Assembly: GCA_028281235.1 (NCBI GenBank)
Contig: JANQKG010000028.1
Span: 1 to 58,065, forward strand
Length of the DNA stretch: 58,065 nt
From: Afifellaceae bacterium
GTDB taxonomy: Bacteria; Pseudomonadota; Alphaproteobacteria; Rhizobiales; Afifellaceae
Direction of reading: 5' to 3'
Shown in pieces: positions 49,241 through 57,981 of this stretch. The first letter of the stretch is position 1. Every line of letters starts with the position of its first letter. Position numbers and translations under genes: made by a program. A model generated the notes under the pieces. The model did no database searches and was not told the origin of the DNA. It worked only from the letters and a program-made list of their open reading frames with translations.

Positions 49241-50329
49241 ATGAGACGATCCGCCTCTTTGTTCAGCGCTGCGACAGCAGCGTTTCTGCTGACCGGAGTC
49301 GCAAACGCTGAGCCGCCGCGCGTGGTTGCGTCGATCGTGCCGGTGCACTCGCTTGTCGCGTCGGTCATGGAGGGCGTCGGTGAACCGGAGCTTCTGGTGC
49401 CAGCCAATGTCTCGGCGCACGACTTCGCGCTTAAACCTTCGGACATGAGAAAGATCGCCAGTGCGAATCTGGTCGTTTGGATCGGCGAGACGATGGAGAC
49501 CTATCTGGTGAAGCCGCTGGCGAGCGAGGGCGCCGCCACACTGGAGTTGCTTGATGCCGCGGGCGTCGACCCGCACACCTACGGTCATGAGGACGCTCAC
49601 GCGGAGGAGCATCACGGCGATGCGCATGCCGAAGAGCATCACGACCATGCGCATCATGACGAAGAGGATCATGATCACGCGCATGCTGATGAGCATCATG
49701 ACCACGCGCACCATGACGAGGAGAAGCACAGCGAGGAACATCACGGCGAAGAGCACCATGCCGCGGAGGCGCATGGGCACGGGCATGGGCATCACCACGA
49801 CCCGCTGGGGCTCGACCCGCATGTCTGGCTCGACCCGATCCGGGCGATCGCGATGGTGGAGGCGGTTGCCGACACGCTCGCGGAAATGGACCCGGCGAAC
49901 GCCGCGCAATACGGCGCAAACGCCACGCGTGCCAAGGCGGAGCTCACCGACCTCAACGACGAAATCACCGCGCGCCTGGCGCCCCTAGGCGAGCAGGCCT
50001 TCGTCACCTTTCACGACGCCTATTCTTATTTTGTCGAGCGCTACGGCCTGCAGCAGGTCGGGCAGATCACCGTGCACCCAGAGCAGCAATCCGGCGCGGT
50101 GTCGCTTGGCGAGCTGCGGGAGGCCGTCGCGGAGCATGGGGTCGTCTGCGCTTTTGCGGAGCCGCAATTCGATCCGGGGACCGTCCAATCGCTCGCCGGC
50201 GACGCTAATATCAAGCTCGGCGTCCTGGATCCGCTCGGCGCTGGCCTGAATCCGGGGCCGGCGCTTTATGCGGAGCTGCTCAGGCAGAACGCGGAAGCTG
50301 TCGCCAACTGCCTCTCCGCGCCAAGCTAG
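49241..50329 (+). CDS. znuA: Zinc-binding periplasmic protein ZnuA with long His-rich loop
   Basis: A 362-residue cluster A-I substrate-binding protein. It has a signal peptide (to about residue 23), the first metal ligands His36 (IVPVHSLV) and His60 (NVSAHDFAL), and His194 in LDPHVWLDP, then FVTFHDAYSYF and the Glu/Asp-containing EPQFDP. Residues 112-186 are an unusually long His/Asp/Glu loop (over 30 histidines), expected to capture zinc. Repressed presumably by Zur. Starts 20 bases after zur. Confidence 0.94.
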   Translation: MRRSASLFSAATAAFLLTGVANAEPPRVVASIVPVHSLVASVMEGVGEPELLVPANVSAHDFALKPSDMRKIASANLVVWIGETMETYLVKPLASEGAATLELLDAAGVDPHTYGHEDAHAEEHHGDAHAEEHHDHAHHDEEDHDHAHADEHHDHAHHDEEKHSEEHHGEEHHAAEAHGHGHGHHHDPLGLDPHVWLDPIRAIAMVEAVADTLAEMDPANAAQYGANATRAKAELTDLNDEITARLAPLGEQAFVTFHDAYSYFVERYGLQQVGQITVHPEQQSGAVSLGELREAVAEHGVVCAFAEPQFDPGTVQSLAGDANIKLGVLDPLGAGLNPGPALYAELLRQNAEAVANCLSAPS

Positions 50330-50411
50330 GGCGAGGCGACCATCGACAGGCGAGGGCAGCCGAGCTGACGCCTGCATCACAAGCGGTTCCGATTTCGGCC
50401 GAACACCTGCC

Positions 50412-50513
50412 AGAGCCTCCATTCTGATTCGATCAGGAAGGAGGCTCTATCCGTTCGTTTGAGCGTGACCTCATCCGAAAAGCGGTTCCCACTTCTTGGG
50501 TTCATGCTCTAGA
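50412..50513. repeat. Composite two-palindrome repeat (copy 2 of 4)
   Basis: Begins AGAGCCTCCATTCTGATTCG with matching GGAAGGAGGCTCT, then GAGCGTGACCTCATCCGAAA to TTGGGTTCATGCTCTAG. It matches copy 1 (6842) with several substitutions, including a less perfect second stem. It lies between znuA and folD. Confidence 0.82.
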
Positions 50514-50544
50514 AGGCTCACGCGAAATCGTGAAGAGGGGCGCC

Positions 50545-51477
50545 ATGGACGTTGCGACGAGCGCAGCGCGCGTGATCGACGGCAAGGCTGTCGCCACCGA
50601 GATCATCGAGAAGGTCAAGGCCGCACGGGACCGGCTGGTCTCCGAGTGCGGGATGACGCCTGGCCTCGCGACCGTCCTGGTGGGCGACGATCCGGCGAGC
50701 GGCGTCTACGTCCGCAACAAGGGGCGAAAGGCGGAGGAATGCGGCTTTCACTCCGTGCAGCATAATCTGTCGGCCAACACATCTGAGACGGACTTGCTGG
50801 ATCTGGTGGCGCAGCTTAATGCCGACACGCAAATCCACGGCATTCTCGTTCAGCTGCCGCTGCCCGATCAGATCGATGAGCAAAAGGTGCTTCTCGCGGT
50901 CGATCCCGACAAGGACGTCGACGGCTTCCATCCCATCAATGTCGGACGGCTGGCGACCGGTGCGGGCGACAAGGCGTTCGTGCCGTGCACGCCGCAGGGC
51001 TGCGTGGTTCTCGCCAAGCACGCGCTCGGCAACGATCTGTCAGGCCTGGAGGCGGTGGTCGTCGGACGTTCCAACATCGTCGGCAGGCCGGTGGCGCAAT
51101 TGCTGCTGGCGGAGCATTGCACGGTCACCATTTGCCACAGCCGCACGCGTGATCTCGCTTCGGTCTGTCGGCGCGCCGATCTTCTGGTGGCGGCGGTCGG
51201 GCGGCCGCTGATGGTGAAGGGCGACTGGGTGAAGCCCGGCGCCGCGATTATCGATGTTGGCGTCAACCGCGTGCCGGCCCCGGAGAAGGGCGAGGGCAAG
51301 ACACGCCTTGTGGGAGACGTGGATTATGCCGAGGCCTCACAGGTGGCAGGCGCCATTACGCCGGTGCCGGGCGGCGTCGGGCCGATGACCATCTCCATGC
51401 TCATGGCCAATACGGTGATTGCGGCGGCGCGTAGCGCGGGGCGGGAGGATATCGCAGCGGGTCTGATGAAGGCGTGA
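50545..51477 (+). CDS. folD: Methylenetetrahydrofolate dehydrogenase/cyclohydrolase FolD
   Basis: A 310-residue bifunctional enzyme of one-carbon metabolism. The motifs are [20 protein letters not shown] (with the catalytic-type Lys), [58 protein letters not shown] (NADP site) and [20 protein letters not shown]. The ATG at 50545 has AGAGGGG upstream; a GTG at 50530 is in frame. It may serve the methyl transfers of the downstream dehydrogenase, but is a housekeeping gene. Confidence 0.95.
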   Translation: MDVATSAARVIDGKAVATEIIEKVKAARDRLVSECGMTPGLATVLVGDDPASGVYVRNKGRKAEECGFHSVQHNLSANTSETDLLDLVAQLNADTQIHGILVQLPLPDQIDEQKVLLAVDPDKDVDGFHPINVGRLATGAGDKAFVPCTPQGCVVLAKHALGNDLSGLEAVVVGRSNIVGRPVAQLLLAEHCTVTICHSRTRDLASVCRRADLLVAAVGRPLMVKGDWVKPGAAIIDVGVNRVPAPEKGEGKTRLVGDVDYAEASQVAGAITPVPGGVGPMTISMLMANTVIAAARSAGREDIAAGLMKA

Positions 51478-51484
51478 GTGCGCG

Positions 51485-51547
51485 GAGAGGCCGGCGGCGG
51501 GTAACACGCCGCCGGCCTCGGGGAAGGCGGTAGGGAGGAGACCGCCT
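51485..51547. other. Double hairpin after folD with anti-Shine-Dalgarno loop on the minus strand
   Basis: GAGGCCGGCGGC pairs with GCCGCCGGCCTC (51487-51519), a 12-bp stem just after the folD stop. Then AGGCGGT pairs with ACCGCCT (51525-51547) around a 9-base loop. On the minus strand this loop reads CTCCTCCCT, as in the small RNAs at 6946-7540. No T-tract follows on either strand, so it may be a folD 3' hairpin, a small RNA gene or both. Confidence 0.45.
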
Positions 51548-51555
51548 AAAGCCTT

Positions 51556-51651
51556 GTCTATCCTGATTGAGTCAGGGCAGAGGCTCTGTCCCTTTGTCAA
51601 AGCATGATCTTATCTGAAAAGCGGTTCCCACTTTTCGGGGTCATGCTCTAG
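51556..51651. repeat. Composite two-palindrome repeat (copy 3 of 4)
   Basis: CCTGATTGAGTCAGGG and GAGGCTCTGTCCCTTTG, then GCATGATCTTATCTGAAAAG to CGGGGTCATGCTCTAG. The second half is close to copy 1. Its end supplies the stop codon (CTA on the plus strand) of the YHS gene. Confidence 0.82.
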
Positions 51652-52124
51652 TTCTGCAGCTCGGCCGGCGCCTTGTCGCGGATGGCGGGCCACTTGTCCT
51701 CCGCCAGCGCGATGAAGCCGGGGATGTCCTCGTGCCACCGCTCGGCGACGTCCTGGCTGAGGTTCAGGTAGAGCTTGCCGTCCACGACCTTATAGACGCT
51801 TGGGTCGCCGTCGAACTTGAAGCCCATGGCCGCGCCGAAGGCACAATAGCCGCCATATTGCGGCGCGTAGCGGGCAGGGTCGGCGTTGAAGGCGTCGCGG
51901 TTGGCATCGCTGACGAAGCGATAGGTCGCGCCTTCATGCTCCGCAGTGATGCGGTAGTCGCCGGCGAGGGGCTGTTCCTCGGTGAAGTAGGACACCGGGT
52001 CGAAGCCGCGCAGCGCAAGGCCGGTGGATGTGGCGTTGACGTCCACGCCGGCGGCCAATGCGCCGGTAACGAGCGCTCCTATGAAGCCGACGACAATCAG
52101 CGTCCGCTGCAAGATACGTGTCAT
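51648..52124 (-). CDS. Secreted YHS-domain protein
   Basis: A 158-residue protein with a signal peptide (LIVVGFIGALVTGALAAG) and a YHS-type domain: ALRGFDPVSYFTEEQPLAGD, YRFVSDANRDAFNADPARYA and PQYGGYCAFGAAMGFKFDGD. YHS domains are linked to metal handling; the substrate here is unknown. It is divergent from a TetR gene with a clear palindrome between. Stop codon overlaps a composite repeat. Confidence 0.85.
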   Translation of the reverse strand: MTRILQRTLIVVGFIGALVTGALAAGVDVNATSTGLALRGFDPVSYFTEEQPLAGDYRITAEHEGATYRFVSDANRDAFNADPARYAPQYGGYCAFGAAMGFKFDGDPSVYKVVDGKLYLNLSQDVAERWHEDIPGFIALAEDKWPAIRDKAPAELQN

Positions 52125-52172
52125 GTTCTCTGTCTCCGTCTACGGCCGCCACGCGGCTGGTTTGGGGCATCG

Positions 52173-52194
52173 TTAGAAACTGATCAGTCTCTAA
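52173..52194. promoter_or_regulatory. Operator between YHS gene and tetR
   Basis: TTAGAAACTGA followed directly by TCAGTCTCTAA is a 22-bp palindrome with one mismatched pair, 49 bases upstream of the YHS start and 119 upstream of tetR. Its size and form suit a TetR dimer; it would control the YHS gene and probably tetR. Confidence 0.65.
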
Positions 52195-52312
52195 TGTGAG
52201 TGCAGTTAGATGGGATGTTCCAGTTTTCCAAATCAATCTGAGATCAATCGGATGTGAACGATGCTTGATAGGGACCGTCCGTTCCCTTAAAATACGTGCG
52301 AAAGGCTAATCC

Positions 52313-52897
52313 ATGGCGCGCCCACGCGAATTCGACATTGACGAGGCGCTGGACAACGCGATGGCGGTGTTCTGGCGCAAGGGCTATGACGGGACGTCGC
52401 TGCCCGACCTTCTGGACGCCATGCAGATTGCGCGCGGCTCGTTCTACAAAGCCTTCGCCGACAAGCGCTCCGTCTATCTTGCCTGTCTCGACCGCTACGA
52501 CCGTGCTGTGATCAGCGAGGCCGTTGCGCGGTTGACTGACACGGGGCGTGGCGACGGCCGCTCCCGTATTGCGGCGTTCTTCAATGCGGTCGCAGCCGGC
52601 GGTCGCACCGATCGCCGCGGCTGCTTTCTCTGCAATGCGGCGACGGAACGTGCACCGTTCGATGCGGCGGTCGAGGCCAAGGTCGCGGCCATGACGGAGC
52701 GCCTGCGCGCGGCGCTCGCAATTGCAGCGCAACAGGCGTCGGCCTTGGAGGGCGCCGCAGCGCAGAGGATCGACGCCATCGCAGGAGCGCTTGCGACGTT
52801 CTATTCAGGCCTGCAGATACAGGCGCGCGCCGGCATGCCGGAGAAATCGCTGAGAGCGACGATCAGCGCCGCGCTGGCGCTTGTGCCCGAAGCCTAG
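52313..52897 (+). CDS. TetR/AcrR-family transcriptional regulator
   Basis: A 194-residue repressor. The N-terminal helix-turn-helix reads FDIDEALDNAMAVFWRKGYD, GTSLPDLLDAMQIARGSFYK followed by AFADKRSVY. The C-terminal domain has the subgroup text RRGCFLCNAATERAPFDAAV. Probably controls the divergent YHS protein; the ligand is unknown. Its TAG stop overlaps the stop of a small gene on the other strand. Confidence 0.88.
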   Translation: MARPREFDIDEALDNAMAVFWRKGYDGTSLPDLLDAMQIARGSFYKAFADKRSVYLACLDRYDRAVISEAVARLTDTGRGDGRSRIAAFFNAVAAGGRTDRRGCFLCNAATERAPFDAAVEAKVAAMTERLRAALAIAAQQASALEGAAAQRIDAIAGALATFYSGLQIQARAGMPEKSLRATISAALALVPEA

Positions 52898-53073
52898 CAG
52901 CCACACGCCATGCCGGTTTTGAGATCGTCGCGACCGCGGATTTCTCTGATAATTGCTCCGAAGCAGGCAAAGCCATCGGCCGGCATGAGATCAAGGGTTT
53001 TGAGAATCCCATCGCGCTCGTCGGTTTTGATAGGGCATGAACGCACAACGCCGCCGGCCGGCGGCCGATCCAT
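52894..53073 (-). CDS. Small cysteine-containing hypothetical protein
   Basis: A 59-residue frame MDRPPAGGVVRSCPIKTDER, continuing GILKTLDLMPADGFACFGAI and ending DDLKTGMACGC. The C-terminal CxC and an internal Cys could bind metal. It sits in the only gap between tetR and the methyltransferase gene; its stop shares bases with the tetR stop. The frame is open further upstream (to 53265) but over the next gene's antisense. No family is recognised. Confidence 0.4.
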   Translation of the reverse strand: MDRPPAGGVVRSCPIKTDERDGILKTLDLMPADGFACFGAIIREIRGRDDLKTGMACGC

Positions 53074-53094
53074 GTCGCAAGGGAGCTGAGGCCA

Positions 53095-53778
53095 TTGCCG
53101 TCCACAGACACGCCATATGACCGGCAATTCACGCATGCGCCGGACGGCCGCCTGGACGCGCCGGCCTATCATCGCAATTTCGAGCCGATGCTTGCGGTGC
53201 TGCGCGACCGTTTGGCTGAGCGAAACGGGCATGTCCTGGAAGTCGGCAGCGGCACGGGGCAGCATGTCGTGGGATTTGCCCGCGCGCTCCCTTCAACGAC
53301 CTGGTGGCCGAGCGACCCGGCTCCGGAACACCGCCGAAGCGCGGATGCCTGGCATGCGGAAAGCGGCGCGGCAAACGTCATGCCCGCGATCGATCTCGAC
53401 GCCGCCGCACCCGATGTGGGGCGAGGCGGTGCCGCCGGCTGGCCCTTGGAAAGCTTTGCTGCGGTTCTTGCGATGAACGTCATCCATATTGCGCCGTGGC
53501 GTGTCTGCGAGGGAATCATGCGTCTCGCCGGCGCGCATCTCGCGCCAGCCGGGCTGCTCTTCCTTTACGGTCCGTTCAGGCGTGGCGGCACGCACAATGC
53601 GCCGAGCAACGAGGCCTTCGACGCGATGCTCCGCCGGGAGAATATCGAGTGGGGCGTACGCGATCTTGAGGAGGTGGAGGCCGTGGCCGAGAGGGAAGGG
53701 CTGCGGCTGGCCGAAATCGCCGAGATGCCCGCGAACAATCTGACTGTGATCTTCGAGTGCAAGCCGGACGATGGCTGA
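53095..53778 (+). CDS. DUF938 SAM-dependent methyltransferase-like protein
   Basis: A 227-residue DUF938 protein. The SAM motif is VLEVGSGTGQHVVGFARALP, with TWWPSDPAPEHRRSADAWHA, VLAMNVIHIAPWRVCEGIMR and GLLFLYGPFRRGGTHNAPSN typical of the family. The substrate is not known. It starts with TTG, preceded by GAGCTGAGG. The length is usual. Confidence 0.85.
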   Translation: MPSTDTPYDRQFTHAPDGRLDAPAYHRNFEPMLAVLRDRLAERNGHVLEVGSGTGQHVVGFARALPSTTWWPSDPAPEHRRSADAWHAESGAANVMPAIDLDAAAPDVGRGGAAGWPLESFAAVLAMNVIHIAPWRVCEGIMRLAGAHLAPAGLLFLYGPFRRGGTHNAPSNEAFDAMLRRENIEWGVRDLEEVEAVAEREGLRLAEIAEMPANNLTVIFECKPDDG

Positions 53779-53902
53779 GACGCCAAGCCGCTGCCGCGGT
53801 TCGTCGAATCCGCACATGGGCAAGCTGGTGTCGCCTTTGATAGGCGATCGGGCGTGCTCCTGCCGATAGAAGGAAGATATACCCAGCGGAAGGGGGGCGG
53901 TC

Positions 53903-56413
53903 GTGAGAACTCATGCACGGGCAGTGGTGATCGGGGGTGGCGTCGTCGGCGTCGCTACGCTCTATCATCTGGCCAAGAAGGGCTGGTCGGACGTTGTGCT
54001 TGTGGAGCGCAAGGAGCTGACCTCCGGCTCCACGTGGCATGCCGCCGGCCTCCTGCCGCTCTTCAACATGAGCTATTCCGTCGGTCAGATTCACAAAAAT
54101 TCAGTCGGCCTCTACAAGAACTTGGAAGAGGAGACGGGGCAGAACGTCGGCTTCTCCGTCTGCTCCAACATTCGCCTTGCGCGCACCAAGGACCGCTGGG
54201 ACGAATACATGTACTACGCCGGCGTGGCGCGGACGATCGGCGTCAACGTCAATGTGCTCACGCCGGACGAGGTGAAGGCGATCTGGCCGCTTTGCGAGAC
54301 GGACGGGCTCCTAGGCGCCATTCAGCATCCCGATGACGGCTACATCCAGCCCGCCGACTTGACGCAGGCCCTGGCGCGCGGCGCGCGGACCATGGGCGCG
54401 GAGATCAACCGCAACACGACCGTCACCGGCATCGAGCAGCCGCCGTCCGGCGAATGGCTGGTGAAGACGGATCAAGGTGAGATCACATGCGAGCACGTGA
54501 TCTCCGCGACCGGCAATTTCGCTCGTCGGACCGGCGCCATGGTGGGACTGGATGTGCCGGTCATCCCGGTTGAGCATCAGTTCATCGTGACGGAGCCGCA
54601 TCCGGCGATCCAAGAACGCCAAGCGGCGGGCCTGCCGGAGATGGGCGTGCTCCGCGAAAGCGATTCCTCCTGGTACATGCGCGAGGAAGCGGGCGGGCTG
54701 CTGCTTGGGCCGTACGAGCAGGGCGCGCCGGCCTGCTATGTCGACGGGCCCGACGAGAATGCCGAATACGAGCTGTTCCAGGAAGACCTGGAGCGGTTGA
54801 TGCCGCATATCGAGACGGCGATCGCGCGCGTGCCGGCTTTCGGCGAGGTGGGCATCAAGCGGGTCTATAACGGCGCCATTCCTTATACGCCGGACGGCTC
54901 GCCGATCATCGGTCCGGCCTGGGGCTTGAAGAATTTCTGGCTGAACGAAGGGCATTCATTCGGCATTACGGCGGCCGGCGGCGCCGGCTGGCAGCTGGCG
55001 GAATGGATCGTGGAGGGCGAGCCAACCATCGATATGATGGGCGTCGATCCGCGCCGCTTCGGGCCCTATGCGAGCGAAGGCTATCTCAAGGAGAAGAACG
55101 AAGAGGCTTACGCGAACGTCTTCACGCTGCACTATCCTGACGAGGAGCGCGCCGCGGCGCGGCCCTTGAAGACGACGCCCTGCTACGATCGCATGAAGGC
55201 GCTCGGCGCCGTGTTCGGCTCCGTCTATGGCTGGGAGCGGCCCAATTGGTTTGCGCCGGAGGGCTACGAGGTGCCGGCTAGCGAGCTCGACGTGGACGAC
55301 ACGCTCACCAGGCACAACCATCCCCCGGCCGACTGGATAGGCAAGGTGCGCGAACGCTGGTCGTTCCGCCGCTCGAACTATTTTGAGCATGTTGGAAACG
55401 AATGCCTCAACGTGAAAGACAATGTCGGGCTGCTCGACATGTCGGCCTTCGCCAAGTGCTTCGTCACCGGGTCCGGCGCGGAGGCGTGGCTCGATTCCAT
55501 CTTCGCCAACCGCATCCCGAAGAAGATCGGGCGGGTGAATCTCTGCCATCTTCTGACGTCGCGCGGCGGCGTGCGCTCGGAGTTCACGATCTACAAGGTG
55601 CGCGAGGGCGGCTATTACATGGTCTCCGCGGGTGCGTTCGAGCGGCATGACCACGATGTGCTCATGAAGCTTCTACCGGACGACGGCAGCGTGAGCATGT
55701 ATCCGGTCACGACCGCGTGGGGCGTGTTGGTGCTGGCCGGGCCGAGATCGCGCGACGTGCTGGCTAAGCTCACCGACACGGACCTCTCCACCGCCGCCTT
55801 TCCGTGGCTCTCCGGCAAGGAGATTTCGATCGGCCCGGCGAGCGCCCATGCGCTACGCGTCAACTTCGTCGGCGAGCTTGGCTGGGAGTTCCACCATCCG
55901 ATCGAGATGCAGAACGTGATCTTCGACCGCTTGATGGAGGCCGGCGCCGAGTTCGGCATCAAGCCGTTCGGCATCCGCGCGATGACGGCGATGGCGATCG
56001 AGAAATCCTACCGCCTCGTTCCGCGCGAGCTGTCGATCGAGTACAGCGCCTATGAGTCGGGCCTCGACCGTTTCGTTCACCCCAACAAGGGCGACTTCAT
56101 CGGCCGCGACGCGCTGGTCAAGGCGCATGCCGACGGCGACAAATGGCGCTACGTGACGATGGAGGTGCATGGCGTCACGGATGCCGATGCGCGCGGCAAC
56201 GAGCCGATCTGGAAGGGCGATACGCTTGTCGGCCGCGCCACGTCGGGCGGCTATGGCTGGCGCGTGGAGAAATCACTGGCGCTCGCCATGGTGCAGCCGG
56301 AGCACGGCGAAGAGGGGGCGGAGCTGGAGATTCAGATTCTGGGCCGGCGCCATCGCGCCACAATGATCGCGGAGAGCCCCTACGACCCTGAGAACAAGCG
56401 GCTTCGGGCGTAG
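53903..56413 (+). CDS. FAD-dependent dimethylglycine/sarcosine dehydrogenase-like protein with GcvT domain
   Basis: An 836-residue fusion. Residues 1-390 are a DAO-type FAD oxidoreductase (VVIGGGVVGVATLYHLAKKG; SGSTWHAAGLLPLF; PVEHQFIVTEPHP). The middle is a FAO/linker region (FGSVYGWERPNWFAPEGYEV), and residues 460-836 a GcvT aminomethyltransferase domain (NVGLLDMSAFAKCFVTGSGA, WGVLVLAGPRSRDVLAKLTD, LGWEFHHPIEMQ, ATSGGYGWRVEKSLALAMVQ). Such proteins oxidise N-methyl glycine compounds and pass the one-carbon unit to tetrahydrofolate. Exact substrate unknown. The start is GTG 53903, with AAGGGGGG upstream. Confidence 0.88.
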   Translation: MRTHARAVVIGGGVVGVATLYHLAKKGWSDVVLVERKELTSGSTWHAAGLLPLFNMSYSVGQIHKNSVGLYKNLEEETGQNVGFSVCSNIRLARTKDRWDEYMYYAGVARTIGVNVNVLTPDEVKAIWPLCETDGLLGAIQHPDDGYIQPADLTQALARGARTMGAEINRNTTVTGIEQPPSGEWLVKTDQGEITCEHVISATGNFARRTGAMVGLDVPVIPVEHQFIVTEPHPAIQERQAAGLPEMGVLRESDSSWYMREEAGGLLLGPYEQGAPACYVDGPDENAEYELFQEDLERLMPHIETAIARVPAFGEVGIKRVYNGAIPYTPDGSPIIGPAWGLKNFWLNEGHSFGITAAGGAGWQLAEWIVEGEPTIDMMGVDPRRFGPYASEGYLKEKNEEAYANVFTLHYPDEERAAARPLKTTPCYDRMKALGAVFGSVYGWERPNWFAPEGYEVPASELDVDDTLTRHNHPPADWIGKVRERWSFRRSNYFEHVGNECLNVKDNVGLLDMSAFAKCFVTGSGAEAWLDSIFANRIPKKIGRVNLCHLLTSRGGVRSEFTIYKVREGGYYMVSAGAFERHDHDVLMKLLPDDGSVSMYPVTTAWGVLVLAGPRSRDVLAKLTDTDLSTAAFPWLSGKEISIGPASAHALRVNFVGELGWEFHHPIEMQNVIFDRLMEAGAEFGIKPFGIRAMTAMAIEKSYRLVPRELSIEYSAYESGLDRFVHPNKGDFIGRDALVKAHADGDKWRYVTMEVHGVTDADARGNEPIWKGDTLVGRATSGGYGWRVEKSLALAMVQPEHGEEGAELEIQILGRRHRATMIAESPYDPENKRLRA

Positions 56414-56490
56414 ACCTTCGCGCCCTGCATTGCCGATAAGGGCGCCGCGCCGGTATCATCTATCATCAGCGGCAGAACGGAGCGCGCTGC

Positions 56491-57411
56491 TTGAAGATCG
56501 CAATCATGGGCGCGGGCGGGATCGGAGGCTATGTCGGCGGCCGGCTGGCGGCCTCCGGCGAGGACGTTCACCTTGTTGCGCGCGGCGCGCACCTTGCGGC
56601 CATTCGGGCGTCGGGGCTCCGCATCGAGAGCCCACACGGTGATGCGCACATTCCGGAGATTGCCGCAACGGACGACCCATCCGAGATTGGGCCGGTCGAC
56701 GTCGTCCTTTTTACGGTGAAGCTCCCTGATACGGAGGAAGCGGCGGCCGCACTCGGCCCGATGGTCGCTGCGCATACACGGATCATCACGCTGCAAAATG
56801 GCGTCGACAGCGCCGACATGCTCGCTGAGCATGCGGACCGCGCGCAGATCGCTCCGGGGATCATCTATCTCGCCGCCTACATCAAAGCGCCCGGAATCAT
56901 CTCCAATCCCGGGGGCGTGCATCGGATGACCATCGACGCGAAGGCCGGCGACCCGACCATGACGGCGTTCTTTGCCGCATGCGACAAGGCAGTCGCGATT
57001 GATGCTGTCCCCACCGATGAGCCGGGCCGCACGATCTGGCAGAAATTCATCGCGCTTGTCGCGTTCTCCGGCGTGACATCGATCACGCGGCTGCCGATCG
57101 GCGCGATCTATGAGAACGCAGAGGCGCTCGCCTTCATGCGCGCGCTTCTGGAGGAGAGCATCGCGGTGGCGAATGCGGCGGGGCAGCGATTCGAGGCCGA
57201 AGAGGCGGATCGCATTCTCGAGCTCTTCCGCAACCAACCCTACGATCAGAGATCGTCGATGCTGGTCGATCTGGAGGCCGGCAAAGCGCTTGAACTGCCT
57301 TGGCTCTCGGGACGGGTCCATGAACTCGGCCAAAAGCACGACATTGCCACGCCCGCCCATTGGGCTGTCTCCGCTGCACTTTCGCCCCACGTAGACGGAC
57401 GGCCAGGCTAG
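56491..57411 (+). CDS. Ketopantoate reductase family protein (ApbA/PanE)
   Basis: A 306-residue two-domain reductase. The NADP-binding motif is KIAIMGAGGIGGYVGGRLAA, with DVVLFTVKLPDTEEAAAALG and ITLQNGVDSADML. The C-terminal ApbA_C domain has TIWQKFIALVAFSGVTSITR, and LLEESIAVANAAG and DQRSSMLVDLEAGKALELPW. True PanE makes pantoate for coenzyme A, but many paralogues act on other 2-keto acids; this one sits apart from other pan genes, so a role in catabolism is possible. Start TTG 56491. Confidence 0.85.
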   Translation: MKIAIMGAGGIGGYVGGRLAASGEDVHLVARGAHLAAIRASGLRIESPHGDAHIPEIAATDDPSEIGPVDVVLFTVKLPDTEEAAAALGPMVAAHTRIITLQNGVDSADMLAEHADRAQIAPGIIYLAAYIKAPGIISNPGGVHRMTIDAKAGDPTMTAFFAACDKAVAIDAVPTDEPGRTIWQKFIALVAFSGVTSITRLPIGAIYENAEALAFMRALLEESIAVANAAGQRFEAEEADRILELFRNQPYDQRSSMLVDLEAGKALELPWLSGRVHELGQKHDIATPAHWAVSAALSPHVDGRPG

Positions 57412-57512
57412 GCCGATAGAGGACTGGGCTGAAGCAAATTGGATCCTTTCGCGTCCGGCGCGGGCGCGATGTTTCCCCAACCGCCATCCGACCGGGCGAT
57501 GTAAATGTCGCG

Positions 57513-57929
57513 TTATCCGTCTCGCCCTGGTTCGTTCGGATCGTTGGAGAACAGTGCGATCTTGTTGCCTTGAGGGTCGCGCAGATAGCCAACATAGAAT
57601 CGAGGCCCGTATGAGTCACGGAAGCCCGGCTGACCCTCGTCAAAGCCGCCTGCGGCAAGCGCGGCGGAATGAAGGTCACGAACCTGCTTTTGACTGCGGG
57701 CCTTGAATGCGACCATAGCACCATTGCCAGCAGAGGCCGGGCGTCCATCGAAAGGGAGCTTAACGTAGAAATCCGGCATAGCGGCAGACTGACCCGCTTG
57801 TTCAGGCAGCGTGTAGCTCAAGCCGTCAGGGCGCTCCTCCAGCTCGTAATCAAGGGCTGGCAGGAACGCGGAGTAAAACCGTTTCGCGCGGGCGATGTCA
57901 TCAGCACCGACTGTGACGTAGGCAATCAT
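57513..57929 (-). CDS. VOC family (glyoxalase-like) protein
   Basis: A 138-residue vicinal oxygen chelate protein: VTVGADDIARAKRFYSAFLP at the N-terminus and FYVGYLRDPQGNKIALFSND at the C-terminus are the paired beta-alpha-beta-beta-beta modules. Metal-binding residues are not complete on the first module (no clear His in the usual place), so a glyoxalase reaction is not assured. It stands at the window's right end. Confidence 0.82.
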   Translation of the reverse strand: MIAYVTVGADDIARAKRFYSAFLPALDYELEERPDGLSYTLPEQAGQSAAMPDFYVKLPFDGRPASAGNGAMVAFKARSQKQVRDLHSAALAAGGFDEGQPGFRDSYGPRFYVGYLRDPQGNKIALFSNDPNEPGRDG

Positions 57930-57981
57930 GCTTCGCGTTTCTTTCCGGAAGTTGCGATTATGAGTACACGTTTTGGTCAGC

